DNA of 28,754 nucleotides, taken from contig JBHHWI010000028.1 in NCBI GenBank assembly GCA_046756445.1, positions 1-28,754 of the forward strand, in the 5' to 3' direction. A program made the position numbers and the translations under genes. The stretch's first letter is position 1, and every line of letters begins with the position of its first letter. Positions 1-8,078 of this stretch are shown piece by piece. The DNA comes from JACZWL01 sp046756445 (GTDB taxonomy: Bacteria; Pseudomonadota; Gammaproteobacteria; Steroidobacterales; Woeseiaceae). The notes under the pieces were generated by a model, which was not told the origin of the DNA, searched no databases, and saw nothing but the letters and a program-made list of their open reading frames with translations.

Positions 1-527
1 AGTTCCAGGGTGGCGCCCGCGGAGACCCGCTCCGTAATATAGTAGTCGCCTGCCAGCTCCAGGTAAGTGTCGCTGCTGTCGAGGTTGATCTGGTCGACGT
101 TGATATGGTTGACCGATCCGCGTATCTCGAACTGCGGTGTCAACAGACCGCGAACGCCCGCCGAGAAAGCGAACCCGCTGTCGTCCAGACTGCCGGCCGC
201 GGTGTCGATTTCCCCTCGAACAAAACGGGCTGTAGCCACCAGATCGAAATCCTCCGAGTAGTGCCAGAGGTAACCGCCGCCAAGCTCCAGGACGGTCGAA
301 TCGACATTGTTATTGAAGTCCAGCGTGGTCAATCCGCCGACAATCATCCAGTTGTTTTCCAGCTCGAACGAGCCATTAAACCGAATGCCGTCACCACCGC
401 GGAAATCAACGTCGACGAATCGCAGCTCCGCATAGGTGTAACCCAGGTCAACCTGCTGTTGTGCGGCCGTCTGTGCAACGGCAACAGCCTGCCCAAGCAG
501 GCCGGCCAAAAGAATTAGCATCCTCAT
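1..527 (-). CDS. Outer-membrane beta-barrel protein, 3' end missing (off left edge)
   Basis: Reading the minus strand from an ATG at 527 gives at least 175 codons with no stop before the edge, so the C-terminus is missing. The N-terminus (MRMLILLAGLLGQAVAVAQT) is a clear Sec signal peptide ending in AxA-type residues. The rest alternates short hydrophobic/aromatic strands with Asp/Asn/Gly-rich turns (for example LGGGYLWHY, ADDYY-like hairpins), the usual pattern of a small outer-membrane barrel. A GGGGAGAG Shine-Dalgarno sequence lies just upstream (complement of 532-539) and supports the start; a second in-frame ATG is at 521. No family-specific motif is visible, so the substrate or role is unknown. 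Immediately 5' of the ribosome-binding site is a perfect 10-bp hairpin (542-564). Confidence 0.7.
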   Translation of the reverse strand, partial: MRMLILLAGLLGQAVAVAQTAAQQQVDLGYTYAELRFVDVDFRGGDGIRFNGSFELENNWMIVGGLTTLDFNNNVDSTVLELGGGYLWHYSEDFDLVATARFVRGEIDTAAGSLDDSGFAFSAGVRGLLTPQFEIRGSVNHINVDQINLDSSDTYLELAGDYYITERVSAGATLE

Positions 528-541
528 TAAACTCTCCCCGC

Positions 542-564
542 GGTCGCCCGCAGTGCGGGCGACC
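542..564 (-). promoter_or_regulatory. Perfect 10-bp hairpin directly upstream of a ribosome-binding site
   Basis: GGTCGCCCGC (542-551) and GCGGGCGACC (555-564) are exact inverted repeats around a 3-base AGT loop. On the minus strand the stem ends about two bases before the GGGGAGAG ribosome-binding site of the outer-membrane protein gene that starts at 527. There is no following T tract on that strand. It could be a 5' mRNA stability or translation-control stem, or a rho-dependent end for the hydrolase transcript. Its role is inferred from position only. Confidence 0.45.
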
Positions 565-789
565 CTTTACACTACGCCAAAGAACGGCAAGGATGCTACC
601 CGCCGCTTTACAGCCATGTCTAATCACATTCCGCGATAACGTGGCCGTTTCGCAACAGGTGATCCAGGCGCTTGTTTTGTTACCGATTTTCGGAAGCGTC
701 GCACTGTCTCCGTTTGGCGTCAGTCGCCGAAAGACAACCGGCGCTTGCGCAAGTTTATGGGCGCCTTTGCAGGGCTATTCGCGAATGCC

Positions 790-1251
790 CTACCGATAGA
801 ACACGTGCCGGCCGATCCGGGTTGTGCGAACCCGCTTTCGCCGCCACGGCGCCTTGATTCGGGTGCTGTGGTAAAACAGCGCGCCGCCGGTCGGATCAGG
901 CGGCGGGTCGACCAACAGCCTGGCAGCCAAGAGGAGGGCCACATTCCAGCTCCTCATGTCCCGCGGCCTGTCGCTCCTGCCATCGCACCACCATGAGAAC
1001 TGACACGGCGGCTGTTCGCCGCCCTGATATACGACACGACAGGGCGTCGACGGAAAATGCCTGCTGCGCGTGCGATTGAGTATCGTCCAGCCCACCGCGA
1101 TCATGCCGCGCCGACTCTCTCCCCTGGCCTCCCAGTAGATAGAAAGCGCGAGGCAGTGCTGCTCGTCCCGCAGTGTTCGAGCGTCGACCTTGTTCGTGCA
1201 CACGATTCCGGTAATGCACACTAGTACGGGAAATATTCCACATCGAAACAT
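790..1251 (-). CDS. SleB-like cell wall hydrolase (Hydrolase_2 family)
   Basis: The 153-residue product has a hydrophobic N-terminus (residues 1-24, probable signal peptide) followed by a compact domain typical of SleB/CwlJ-type peptidoglycan hydrolases: the CLALSIYWEARGE stretch near residues 33-45 carrying the expected catalytic Glu, then AVGWTILNR, the CRVVYQGG segment, CQFSWWCDG, and a C-terminal TGGALFYHS segment. These are the conserved blocks of this lytic family, which cleaves glycan strands in the periplasm. The length fits a stand-alone domain. The region just upstream of the ATG has no obvious Shine-Dalgarno sequence. The gene runs on the same strand as the outer-membrane barrel gene downstream of it, but 262 bases apart, so co-transcription is possible and not shown. 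Confidence 0.8.
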   Translation of the reverse strand: MFRCGIFPVLVCITGIVCTNKVDARTLRDEQHCLALSIYWEARGESRRGMIAVGWTILNRTRSRHFPSTPCRVVYQGGEQPPCQFSWWCDGRSDRPRDMRSWNVALLLAARLLVDPPPDPTGGALFYHSTRIKAPWRRKRVRTTRIGRHVFYR

Positions 1252-1417
1252 AGTCGTGATTCTGCCCAGGCGAATAGAAGATGCGCTAACGGCTCATGCG
1301 AGCAATACGGTCATCTGCGCCGCATGCCTGAAATTGCGATGGACATTTTGTTGTGCGGAACATGAACAGTCGCTTAAGTGCGCCGAATACGGCGAGTTCA
1401 GGGCGCCGTGTGCGTTC

Positions 1418-1490
1418 TTATGTCATTTCGGTTCGGATTTTATGTCATGCACACGAATCAATTGGTGCTTCAGCGTCCTGGTATTGTCAT
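1418..1490. repeat. Phased short direct repeats, possible regulator sites
   Basis: TTATGTCAT occurs at 1418-1426 and again at 1440-1448, exactly 22 bases apart. A third, 7-of-9 match (TATTGTCAT) is at 1482-1490, 42 bases further. The spacings are close to two and four turns of the double helix, so all copies would face the same side of the DNA. That arrangement is seen for response-regulator-type direct-repeat sites. No known consensus is recognised, and the repeat is short enough to be chance. Confidence 0.3.
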
Positions 1491-1556
1491 GGCGCTGTAC
1501 GATCTCCAATCGCCCGACGCAGCGTGATCGCTGCCGGTCGTCCCGGCGCCATTTGC

Positions 1557-1575
1557 GGCCCGTGGTTGACGGGCC
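1557..1575 (+). other. Small GC-rich hairpin in the leader of the glycosyltransferase gene
   Basis: GGCCCGT (1557-1563) and ACGGGCC (1569-1575) form a perfect 7-bp stem with a 5-base GGTTG loop. Only two T residues follow, so it is a poor intrinsic terminator. There is no plus-strand gene upstream for it to end. It would lie in the 5' leader of the gene at 1745 if transcription begins before 1557. Confidence 0.3.
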
Positions 1576-1744
1576 TTATGAACGGCAGCTAGTAAGTTTT
1601 CAGGGCGGCGTCATTCTCGCCTGGCGCCATTTGGTTATGGCCTGACCGCGATTGCGGACATATCAAGCGAATGAAAATGCACGTTCCGTGCATCACACAT
1701 GTCGCAGATCGGTTATCGACACCGCACATCGATCTCAGTGCTGG

Positions 1745-3397
1745 ATGCCGACAGCCGGCCGACGCAGACATGGGAGTCCATCCTTGCGACGGACTGAAAT
1801 ATACAGCTGGTATGAATTCTGGCGCTGGCCCGCGTTGTGGCTCGTCGTTGTCCTCACGGGACTTTTCACACGCAGCTATTTCCCGATCGACGAAACCAGG
1901 TATCTCGGTATCGCCTGGGAGATGTGGCTCAGCAGCGATTGGCTGGTGCCGCATCTGAACGGGCACCCATACAGCCATAAGCCGCCGCTGCTGTTCTGGT
2001 TGATCGTTGCCGGCTGGAAGCTCTTCGGGGTCAATGCCTGGTGGCCGCGGATCGTGCCGTCATTATTCGCGCTTGGCAATCTCGCGCTGACCCGGTGGCT
2101 CGGCAGGCGCCTGTGCCCGGAAGAACCGCTCGTGATGAACGCCGCGCCGCTGCTGCTGCAGGGGACATTGCTGTGGGCGGTGTTCACGACCATGCTGATG
2201 TTCGACATGCTGATGGTGTTCTTCGTGCTCGTCGCGCTTACCGGTATCGTCGTGGCTGCGGCAGGCGCGGCAGGCCGGGGCTGGCTGCTGACCGGCCTGG
2301 CCACCGGCCTGGCTTTGTTGAGTAAGGGTCCGGTTGCGTTGCTGTACATACTGCCGCCCGCGCTCGTCGCACCGTGGTGGGCGAGCGAGCATACCAGCCG
2401 GCGATGGAGTCGCTGGTATGGCGGTCTCGCCGTATCGCTGGTGATCGGCATATCCCTTGCCCTTTGCTGGGCCGTCCCGGCGGCGCTGGCCGGCGGGCCG
2501 GACTATGCCGACGCGATATTCTGGGGACAGACGGCACACCGGATAAGCGGCGACATCGTGCCGCATGCGCGACCGGTGTGGTGGTACGTCGCCGCTGTCC
2601 CGGTATTCGTGTTTCCATGGATGCTCTGGCCGCCCGCGTGGCGAGGCCTTGCCGGACTTTCTCGGCCCGGATCCAAAGGCAGTGTGCGCTTCTGCGCAGC
2701 CTGGCTTGCGCCGGCGCTGGTCGTGCTGAGTTTCATCGAGTCGAAGCAACCGCAATACCTGCTGCCGCTGCTTCCGGCGTTCGCACTGCTCACCGCTCAA
2801 GGCATTGCGCGACTTGACGCCGATGATGTCGGGCGCTGGGGGATGTGGCTTCCGGCGTCCTGCTTGGCGCTGCTCGGAATCGCGCTCGCGATCGTGCCGC
2901 TCGCCGTCGGCCACATCGATTCAACGGCGTCTTTGCAGGGGATTTCGATGTTCTGGGGCGCCGGTTTGCTGCTGGCGGCGGTGGGCTTGGGCGCCCTGCC
3001 GGCACGCACTCCGAAGGCGGCGGTCACGCTGTGGAGCACCGCCATCGTTGCCTTGATGGTTTTCCTGCACGTCGGTCCGCTACAGTCGATCACAGCCTTC
3101 AACGATGCTCGTCCGCTGGGCCACGTGCTGCTGCAGTTGCAGCATGACGGCGTACCGATCGCGTGGCTTCATGCTTATGATGACCAGTACCAGTTTGCAG
3201 GCCGCCTGACGTGTCCACTCGACGTCGTCGGTGACAGTGAGCTCATGCCTTGGATCGCTACGCATCCTGACGGCGCCGTTGTCGTACGCTACCGGGCGTG
3301 GGACCCGTCGTTGACAGACTCGGCGATCTATGCACAGCGCTGGCGCGGCGGGGCGATCGCCGTGTGGCAGGCGGCAAAGCTGACCCCGCATCGATGA
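1745..3397 (+). CDS. ArnT/GT39-like membrane glycosyltransferase
   Basis: This is a polytopic membrane protein of about 550 residues. The first helix (WPALWLVVVLTGLF) is followed by YFPIDETRYLGIAWEMW, the acidic D-E loop that GT39/GT83 (PMT/ArnT) enzymes use for catalysis and metal binding in the first periplasmic loop. Next come HKPPLLFWL and, further on, GLALLSKGPVALLY, both typical of this superfamily. Such enzymes move a sugar from a polyprenyl-phosphate carrier to lipid A, protein or glycan at the periplasmic face. The acceptor cannot be read from sequence. The start is uncertain: the ATG at 1745 has no clear ribosome-binding site, whereas an in-frame TTG at 1784 is preceded by GGGAG at good spacing and would give a shorter cytoplasmic tail. 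The open frame extends up to 1652, but that extension is basic and low in family character. Confidence 0.85.
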   Translation: MPTAGRRRHGSPSLRRTEIYSWYEFWRWPALWLVVVLTGLFTRSYFPIDETRYLGIAWEMWLSSDWLVPHLNGHPYSHKPPLLFWLIVAGWKLFGVNAWWPRIVPSLFALGNLALTRWLGRRLCPEEPLVMNAAPLLLQGTLLWAVFTTMLMFDMLMVFFVLVALTGIVVAAAGAAGRGWLLTGLATGLALLSKGPVALLYILPPALVAPWWASEHTSRRWSRWYGGLAVSLVIGISLALCWAVPAALAGGPDYADAIFWGQTAHRISGDIVPHARPVWWYVAAVPVFVFPWMLWPPAWRGLAGLSRPGSKGSVRFCAAWLAPALVVLSFIESKQPQYLLPLLPAFALLTAQGIARLDADDVGRWGMWLPASCLALLGIALAIVPLAVGHIDSTASLQGISMFWGAGLLLAAVGLGALPARTPKAAVTLWSTAIVALMVFLHVGPLQSITAFNDARPLGHVLLQLQHDGVPIAWLHAYDDQYQFAGRLTCPLDVVGDSELMPWIATHPDGAVVVRYRAWDPSLTDSAIYAQRWRGGAIAVWQAAKLTPHR

Positions 3398-3426
3398 TTG
3401 GCGGGGAAGCCGAGAGAAGATCGTGC

Positions 3427-3446
3427 TGGCGGCTAAGTTACCGCCA
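3427..3446. other. Hairpin between convergent genes, weak terminator candidate
   Basis: TGGCGG (3427-3432) pairs with CCGCCA (3441-3446) around an 8-base loop, 30 bases after the glycosyltransferase stop codon, in the 195-base gap between convergent genes. No T run follows on either strand, so intrinsic termination is doubtful. The rest of the gap (3398-3592) shows nothing else recognisable. Confidence 0.25.
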
Positions 3447-3592
3447 CGACAGGGCTCGCCTACTACGCCATCGACTTTGCCCGAATGAGATCTCGGACCG
3501 GCCGCGAATATTCAGAGTTAACGCAATCGAATGGGCCCCTCATGCTGTTTTTCTCTACGGCGGCCCGCCTTCTTCTCGAGCCACAATTATGC

Positions 3593-5467
3593 TTAACCGC
3601 CGCGTTGTTCGAGCAAGGCCTCCAGCTCGTCCATGATGGCGTTCATCTTGGCGACAACTGCACGGTACGGTTCGGGTTGCGTCATGTCGACGCCTGCGTT
3701 CAGCAGCAACTGATACGGGTAATCGGAACCGCCGGCCCGGAGCAGGTTCTTGTAATTCTCTACGCCGGATTCGCCCTCGTCCTTGATTTTCCGATACAGG
3801 GCCGTGCCCGCCGTCTGCGAGGTCGCGTACTGGAAAACGTACATGTTGTAGTAGAAATGCGGCACGAACATCCATTCGTTGGTGTACAGGTCGTCGATCA
3901 CGACGACGCCTTCATCGTGGCCGTGATAGCGCTTCAGAATATCGCCGTACATCGCTGAGATCTTCTCACCCGATAATGCCTCGCCGCGCTCGGCCGCCTC
4001 GTAGAGGGCCAGCTCGAACTCGGCGAACATCGTTTGCCTGAAAAACGTTCCGCGCATGTCCTCGAGGCTGGAGCCCAGATAGAAGATCTTCTCGTCGATC
4101 GACTCGGCATTGCGGTTCATGTAGTCGAGCAGGATCAACTCCAGCGATGTCGACGGAATCTCGGCAATGAATGTGGCGTAGCTCACCGTCTCGAAGGGCT
4201 GCGCCTGCTTCGCATACACGCTGTGCATGGCGTGTCCCCATTCGTGCGCAAGGGTCGACAGCGACTGGTAGTCGTCATTGTGATTGAGCAGCAGATAGGG
4301 ATGGACGTCATATGCGCCAGGTTGCATGTAGGCGCCCGATCGTTTGCCCCGTTGCGGATACACGTGCATCCAGCGCTCGGCCATCGCGTCGCGCTGCATC
4401 GATACCCAGTCATCGCCGAGGACATGCATGGCGTCGAGGGTGATCGCTTTGCTGGTCTCGATGTCGAACTCCTTGTCCAGCGAGACCAGCGGGGGATAGA
4501 TGTCATAGTAGCGCATCTGATCCACGCCGAGCATTCTGGCACGCAGCCTGAAGTATCGGTGCAGCGTGGGCAGAGCGGTGTTGACCTCGGCAACCAGGGT
4601 CCGGTAGACGTCCATCGGAAGGTTGTCCTGAAAGAGCTCACGCTCCAGGACGCTGTCGTAATGCCGCGCCCTTGCCAGCGACACCTGCGTCTGAAGGTGG
4701 GTGTTCAGGACCCTGCCGACGCTGCTGCGGTACTCGGCCCACTTGTTCCAGAAGGCGTCGAACACGAGCTTGCGATCATCCCGGTTGTCGCTCTGGCGCC
4801 AGCGGCCGTAACCCTGTGAGTCGATGCGGTGTTCTTCGCCGTTGGAGAGCGTAACGGTCGGCCAGGGGATGTCGGAGTTCGCGATCAGGGAATAGATGTC
4901 GTTCGGCGCCGAAAACGACTGGGTAAAATAGGCAAGCGTCTCTTCGGCTTCGTCCCCGAGCGTATGAGGCGCATTCCGCAGGCTGTCGTCGAGCTGGAAT
5001 GCGAACGGCGCCAGGCGCTGGTCTTCGTTGATATACGATTCGATCACCTCGCGTCCGACGGACAGTACCTCCGGCTGTATCCAGGCCGTGGCTTCCGTGT
5101 ATCGGGCAAACATCAGGTCGCCGAGCTGCGCCCTCTCCTGGGTTTCCGTCACCCTCAGATCCTCGTCATTCTGCATGCTCGCATAGACGTACACGCGCGC
5201 CCCCTTGCGATAGGCGTCGGAGACCATCTGCAGGGTCGTATACAAGGAGTCGGCGCTGTCGCCGAGGGTTCCGCGGCGCTCTTCGATCCTGTCGAAATCT
5301 TCCATGACCTCGTCGCGGGCCTCGTTCCATGCCTCGACCGACGGATAGATCTCCGCGAGGTCCCAGGTGTATTTCGGATCCACGATCTCCGCCGAGTCCT
5401 CGGCAATGGCTGCTCCGGCAAGGACAAGCCAGGCCCCGGCCAGCAGGGCGAATGTCGGACGTTGCAT
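3593..5467 (-). CDS. pepF: Exported oligoendopeptidase F-like M3 metallopeptidase
   Basis: This is a 624-residue zinc peptidase of family M3B. The active-site HEWGH is at residues 408-412, with a probable third zinc ligand Glu at 436 (in FIAEIPSTSLE), the characteristic M3 spacing. Other PepF landmarks include DPKYTWDLAEIYPS near the mature N-terminus, and the ALYRKI and AGGSDYPYQLLL segments near the C-terminus. Residues 1-22 (MQRPTFALLAGAWLVLAGAAIA) form a signal peptide, so this copy should act in the periplasm, unlike cytoplasmic PepF. I chose the ATG at 5467 because GGGAG precedes it and the signal peptide begins there; an upstream in-frame GTG at 5524 would add 19 polar residues. The likely role is degradation of short peptides. 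The gene is divergent from the MBOAT gene and has no functional link to it that I can see. Confidence 0.9.
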   Translation of the reverse strand: MQRPTFALLAGAWLVLAGAAIAEDSAEIVDPKYTWDLAEIYPSVEAWNEARDEVMEDFDRIEERRGTLGDSADSLYTTLQMVSDAYRKGARVYVYASMQNDEDLRVTETQERAQLGDLMFARYTEATAWIQPEVLSVGREVIESYINEDQRLAPFAFQLDDSLRNAPHTLGDEAEETLAYFTQSFSAPNDIYSLIANSDIPWPTVTLSNGEEHRIDSQGYGRWRQSDNRDDRKLVFDAFWNKWAEYRSSVGRVLNTHLQTQVSLARARHYDSVLERELFQDNLPMDVYRTLVAEVNTALPTLHRYFRLRARMLGVDQMRYYDIYPPLVSLDKEFDIETSKAITLDAMHVLGDDWVSMQRDAMAERWMHVYPQRGKRSGAYMQPGAYDVHPYLLLNHNDDYQSLSTLAHEWGHAMHSVYAKQAQPFETVSYATFIAEIPSTSLELILLDYMNRNAESIDEKIFYLGSSLEDMRGTFFRQTMFAEFELALYEAAERGEALSGEKISAMYGDILKRYHGHDEGVVVIDDLYTNEWMFVPHFYYNMYVFQYATSQTAGTALYRKIKDEGESGVENYKNLLRAGGSDYPYQLLLNAGVDMTQPEPYRAVVAKMNAIMDELEALLEQRGG

Positions 5468-5504
5468 CGGGGTCTCCCGTAGTCTGATTATGCGTGTTAG
5501 ACAG

Positions 5505-5522
5505 GAACTGTCGTCACAGTTC
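5505..5522. promoter_or_regulatory. Perfect 7-4-7 palindrome in a divergent intergenic region
   Basis: GAACTGT (5505-5511) and ACAGTTC (5516-5522) are exact inverted repeats separated by CGTC. The element lies in the 105-base gap between the divergent peptidase (start 5467) and MBOAT (start 5573) genes, a place where a dimeric repressor or activator could act on both. The 18-base symmetry fits a helix-turn-helix dimer. The arms contain CTGT and ACAG, but the spacing is too short for a LexA box. No regulator is identified. Confidence 0.4.
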
Positions 5523-5572
5523 ACATGCCTATATCATACCCGCATGATGCCCACCGTGAATAACCGCACCCA

Positions 5573-6988
5573 GTGGCATTCAATTCCCTAATCTTCCTGA
5601 TCTTCTTTACCATCGTCCTCGGGCTGCACAGCCTCCCGCTTCAGTGGCGCGCGAAGAAGACAAACCTGCTGCTGGCGAGCTACGTCTTCTATGCTGCGTG
5701 GAATCCGCCGTTCATCGTCCTGCTGTGGATATCGACGCTGACGGACTGGTTTGCCGCGCGGCGGATTGCTGTCAGCGGGGGTGCAGGCAAACGCATCTAC
5801 CTGATCCTCAGCATCGTCATCAATCTCGGTCTGCTCGGCTATTTCAAGTATCGGGCGTTTTTCGAAGATAACCTGGCAGTCGTGCTCGCGGGGATCGGTG
5901 TCATGTACACGCCCGCCGAATTCGACATCATCCTGCCCCTCGGTATCTCGTTCTACACGTTTCAGTCGATGTCCTACAGCATCGACGTCTATCGGGGCAG
6001 GATCAAACCGCACCATTCCTTTCTCGACTTCGCCCTGTACGTGACCTTTTTCACACAGCTCGTTGCCGGGCCGATACTCCGCGCAGGGTTTTTTCTTCAA
6101 CAGCTCGCAGCGGAGAACAAGGAGCGCTTCAACCAGATCGGATGGGGGCTCGCCATCGTCACGGTCGGCATGTTCGAGAAAGCCGTGCTCGCCGACGGCG
6201 TGCTGGCGCCGGTGGTCGAGCGGGTATACGGTGAGGCTGCCGCGGCGAACGGCACCGATGCGTGGATCGGGACAATGGCTTTCGCCGGACAGATCTTCTT
6301 CGATTTCAACGGCTACTCGATGATCGCCGTCGGGCTCGGCAAATGTCTCGGATTCGAGTTGCCGTGGAATTTCCTGTCTCCCTACGGCGCGATCGGCTTT
6401 TCGGACTTCTGGCGACGCTGGCACATCACGCTATCGACCTGGCTCAGGGATTACCTGTATATCTCTTTATCCGGCAACCGGGCGGGTCAGGCGAGGACCA
6501 TCGTCAACCTGATGCTGACGATGCTGCTCGGCGGCTTGTGGCACGGCGCATCGTGGTTGTTCGTCCTCTGGGGCGGCGTGCACGGTGTCCTGCTGGTCGT
6601 GGAGCGTGTTCTCCGGGCGCTCTTCGGGAATTCCCCGCTCGCCCGTTCGGCGCCGGTGAAGGTACTGGCAGGCGCCGCCACCTGGCTCGCCATATGCCTG
6701 ACATGGGTCCTGTTCCGGGCCGAGGACCCGGCGGCGGCGGCCAGTCTGCTGGCCGCGATGCTGACGTTTGATGGCGGGGACCGGCTGCTGGGGGTGATGG
6801 AAATCCGGGCGGTCCTCGTCGTGGTTGCCGCATTGCTGGCGGCGCACTGGTTCATGCGCAACCGGCGCTTCGAGACCGTGTTCAAGAGCCTGCCCTGGCC
6901 CGTCGTCGGGCTGATACTGGGAGCAATGCTGACGGCGATGGTGCTCTCACCGGGAGAGGAACGTGACTTCATCTACTTCGAGTTCTGA
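5573..6988 (+). CDS. MBOAT-family O-acyltransferase (AlgI-like)
   Basis: This is a 471-residue polytopic membrane protein. The N-terminus FNSLIFLIFF and the motif WNPPFIVLLW match AlgI/PatA-type MBOAT proteins. The conserved family blocks are present: PLGISFYTFQSMSY, FFTQLVAGPI, DFWRRWHITLSTWL (His 284) and GLWHGASW with the invariant active-site His 324. These enzymes pass acetyl groups from the cytoplasm across the membrane to a periplasmic partner for polysaccharide O-acetylation. The start is a GTG at 5573 with no good Shine-Dalgarno sequence, chosen because the family N-terminus begins there. The SGNH-like gene starts 15 bases after the stop, the expected two-component arrangement. The polysaccharide substrate is not encoded nearby, so it cannot be named. 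Confidence 0.92.
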   Translation: MAFNSLIFLIFFTIVLGLHSLPLQWRAKKTNLLLASYVFYAAWNPPFIVLLWISTLTDWFAARRIAVSGGAGKRIYLILSIVINLGLLGYFKYRAFFEDNLAVVLAGIGVMYTPAEFDIILPLGISFYTFQSMSYSIDVYRGRIKPHHSFLDFALYVTFFTQLVAGPILRAGFFLQQLAAENKERFNQIGWGLAIVTVGMFEKAVLADGVLAPVVERVYGEAAAANGTDAWIGTMAFAGQIFFDFNGYSMIAVGLGKCLGFELPWNFLSPYGAIGFSDFWRRWHITLSTWLRDYLYISLSGNRAGQARTIVNLMLTMLLGGLWHGASWLFVLWGGVHGVLLVVERVLRALFGNSPLARSAPVKVLAGAATWLAICLTWVLFRAEDPAAAASLLAAMLTFDGGDRLLGVMEIRAVLVVVAALLAAHWFMRNRRFETVFKSLPWPVVGLILGAMLTAMVLSPGEERDFIYFEF

Positions 6989-7003
6989 TTGCGGGAGGGC
7001 CGG

Positions 7004-8011
7004 ATGGGCGTGCGAACATCGATTCTGAATGCCGGAGAGGGCCGCACCAGGTGGTGGCCGGCCTGGGCGCTCGCAGCGGCTCTTGTGTTGTCGACTACAG
7101 GTGTTTGGGAGTGGCGTCTTCGCAGTGAAACGGTTTTGCCGGAATACGTCGACAACCGTGCGCTCTGGGTCGCCACCCGACACGAACTCGACAGCTACGG
7201 CAGCAGCGCCGTTGCCGTGCTGGGCGCCTCCCGCGTGCAGCGCGCGATTCATCCGGAGACACTCGCCAGGGCACTGGGCGGCAGGGTCGCGCAGCTCGCG
7301 GTCGAGGGCACCTCGGCCATTCCGCTGCTGGAAGACCTGGCCGCCGATCCGCGTTTCACGGGCACGGTACTTTTTTCCGTTGCACCCGCGTTCTCCTACA
7401 ATCGCAGATTGTCGAAACTCGACGCGGGCAATCAGTCGGCATGGATCGCGCATTACCGCTCGCAATCGCGTTCGCGGCGCATCGAGCACGATTTGCGTCT
7501 TGCAGTACAGGGGGTGTTCACTTTCCGATCCCCGGATGCGGCCCTCACCCGGGTGCTTCCCGAATTGATCAAGAACGGCAGTTTGCCGGGCCCTGATTTC
7601 AAGCACACGTTCAGAGACAGATCGGTGCGCATCGACTACGCGAAGTTCGATCAACCAGCAAATCCACAGCGCATCGTCGACCTTTATCTCCAGAATACCG
7701 AGCCGTACGAAGCAGATGAGTTCTCGGATCTCGTAAACTACATCTCCGCGCTGGTCGATATTCTCACAGCCAAGAACTGTCGGGTCATTTTTCTGCGCCT
7801 GCCCTCGGGAGGTATCGTGAGACAGCTCGAGCGGCGGATGTTTCCGAACGAGCGGTTCTGGGGATACATGGAGCAGAATATCGGTGCCGAGTTTATCCAC
7901 TTCGAGGATTATCCCGAGCTGTCCGGATACCTGAGCGTCGACGGGTCGCACGTTGCCTCCGAAAAATCGGCGGCTTTTACCGAAGCGCTTGCCAGTGTTA
8001 TTCGACGCTAG
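7004..8011 (+). CDS. Membrane-anchored SGNH/AlgX-like acetyltransferase partner
   Basis: The 335-residue product has one N-terminal membrane helix (around residues 17-38) and a periplasmic domain with the SGNH catalytic blocks: VLGASRVQR with the nucleophile candidate Ser 76, and SVDGSHV with Asp 313 and His 316. Overall identity to known AlgX/AlgJ or DltD proteins cannot be judged by eye, but position right behind an MBOAT gene and the paired catalytic motifs make an O-acetyltransferase partner the best call. The ATG at 7004 is preceded by GGGAGG at proper spacing; an upstream TTG at 6989 is unlikely. It probably receives acetyl from the MBOAT protein and transfers it to a glycan. A degenerate GC-rich palindrome follows the stop codon. 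Confidence 0.75.
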   Translation: MGVRTSILNAGEGRTRWWPAWALAAALVLSTTGVWEWRLRSETVLPEYVDNRALWVATRHELDSYGSSAVAVLGASRVQRAIHPETLARALGGRVAQLAVEGTSAIPLLEDLAADPRFTGTVLFSVAPAFSYNRRLSKLDAGNQSAWIAHYRSQSRSRRIEHDLRLAVQGVFTFRSPDAALTRVLPELIKNGSLPGPDFKHTFRDRSVRIDYAKFDQPANPQRIVDLYLQNTEPYEADEFSDLVNYISALVDILTAKNCRVIFLRLPSGGIVRQLERRMFPNERFWGYMEQNIGAEFIHFEDYPELSGYLSVDGSHVASEKSAAFTEALASVIRR

Positions 8012-8014
8012 GAA

Positions 8015-8052
8015 CGGGGACGTACTCCGGGACGCACGCCGGGGCCCGTCCC
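8015..8052 (+). terminator. Imperfect GC-rich hairpin after the acetylation gene pair
   Basis: GGGACG (8017-8022) pairs with CGTCCC (8047-8052), and an inner CCGG (8027-8030) with CCGG (8039-8042). It begins four bases after the SGNH gene stop codon and is followed by ATTCATTTATT rather than a clean T run. It probably marks the end of the acetylation operon. The GGGGACG/CGTCCC arms recall the perfect palindrome at 13480-13507, suggesting a diverged member of the same repeat family. Confidence 0.4.
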
Positions 8053-8078
8053 ATTCATTTATTGTGTAAATTAACGTG

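Larger units (their letters stand above)
1252..1744. other. Intergenic stretch without a convincing gene
   Basis: This interval lies between the divergent hydrolase (minus) and glycosyltransferase (plus) genes. A plus-strand open frame covers 1190-1645, but its product is rich in Cys, Arg and His with no recognisable fold, and it overlaps the hydrolase, so I do not call it. The interval contains a 9-base direct repeat (TTATGTCAT at 1418 and 1440, a weaker copy at 1482) and a 7-bp hairpin at 1557-1575. Local base composition is more A/T-rich around 1410-1490, as expected for a promoter region. Confidence 0.5.

Noticed and set aside
105..518. Plus-strand open frame opposite the partial outer-membrane protein
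   Set aside because: The minus strand has a signal peptide, a Shine-Dalgarno sequence and barrel-like strands; the plus-strand frame has none of these.
1190..1645. Plus-strand open frame of 151 codons in the intergenic region
   Set aside because: It overlaps the 5' end of the hydrolase gene, has no ribosome-binding site or domain, and has a Cys/Arg-rich composition unlike the neighbours.
5508..5519. LexA-type SOS box (CTGT and ACAG halves)
   Set aside because: The halves are separated by four bases rather than the eight needed for a LexA site.
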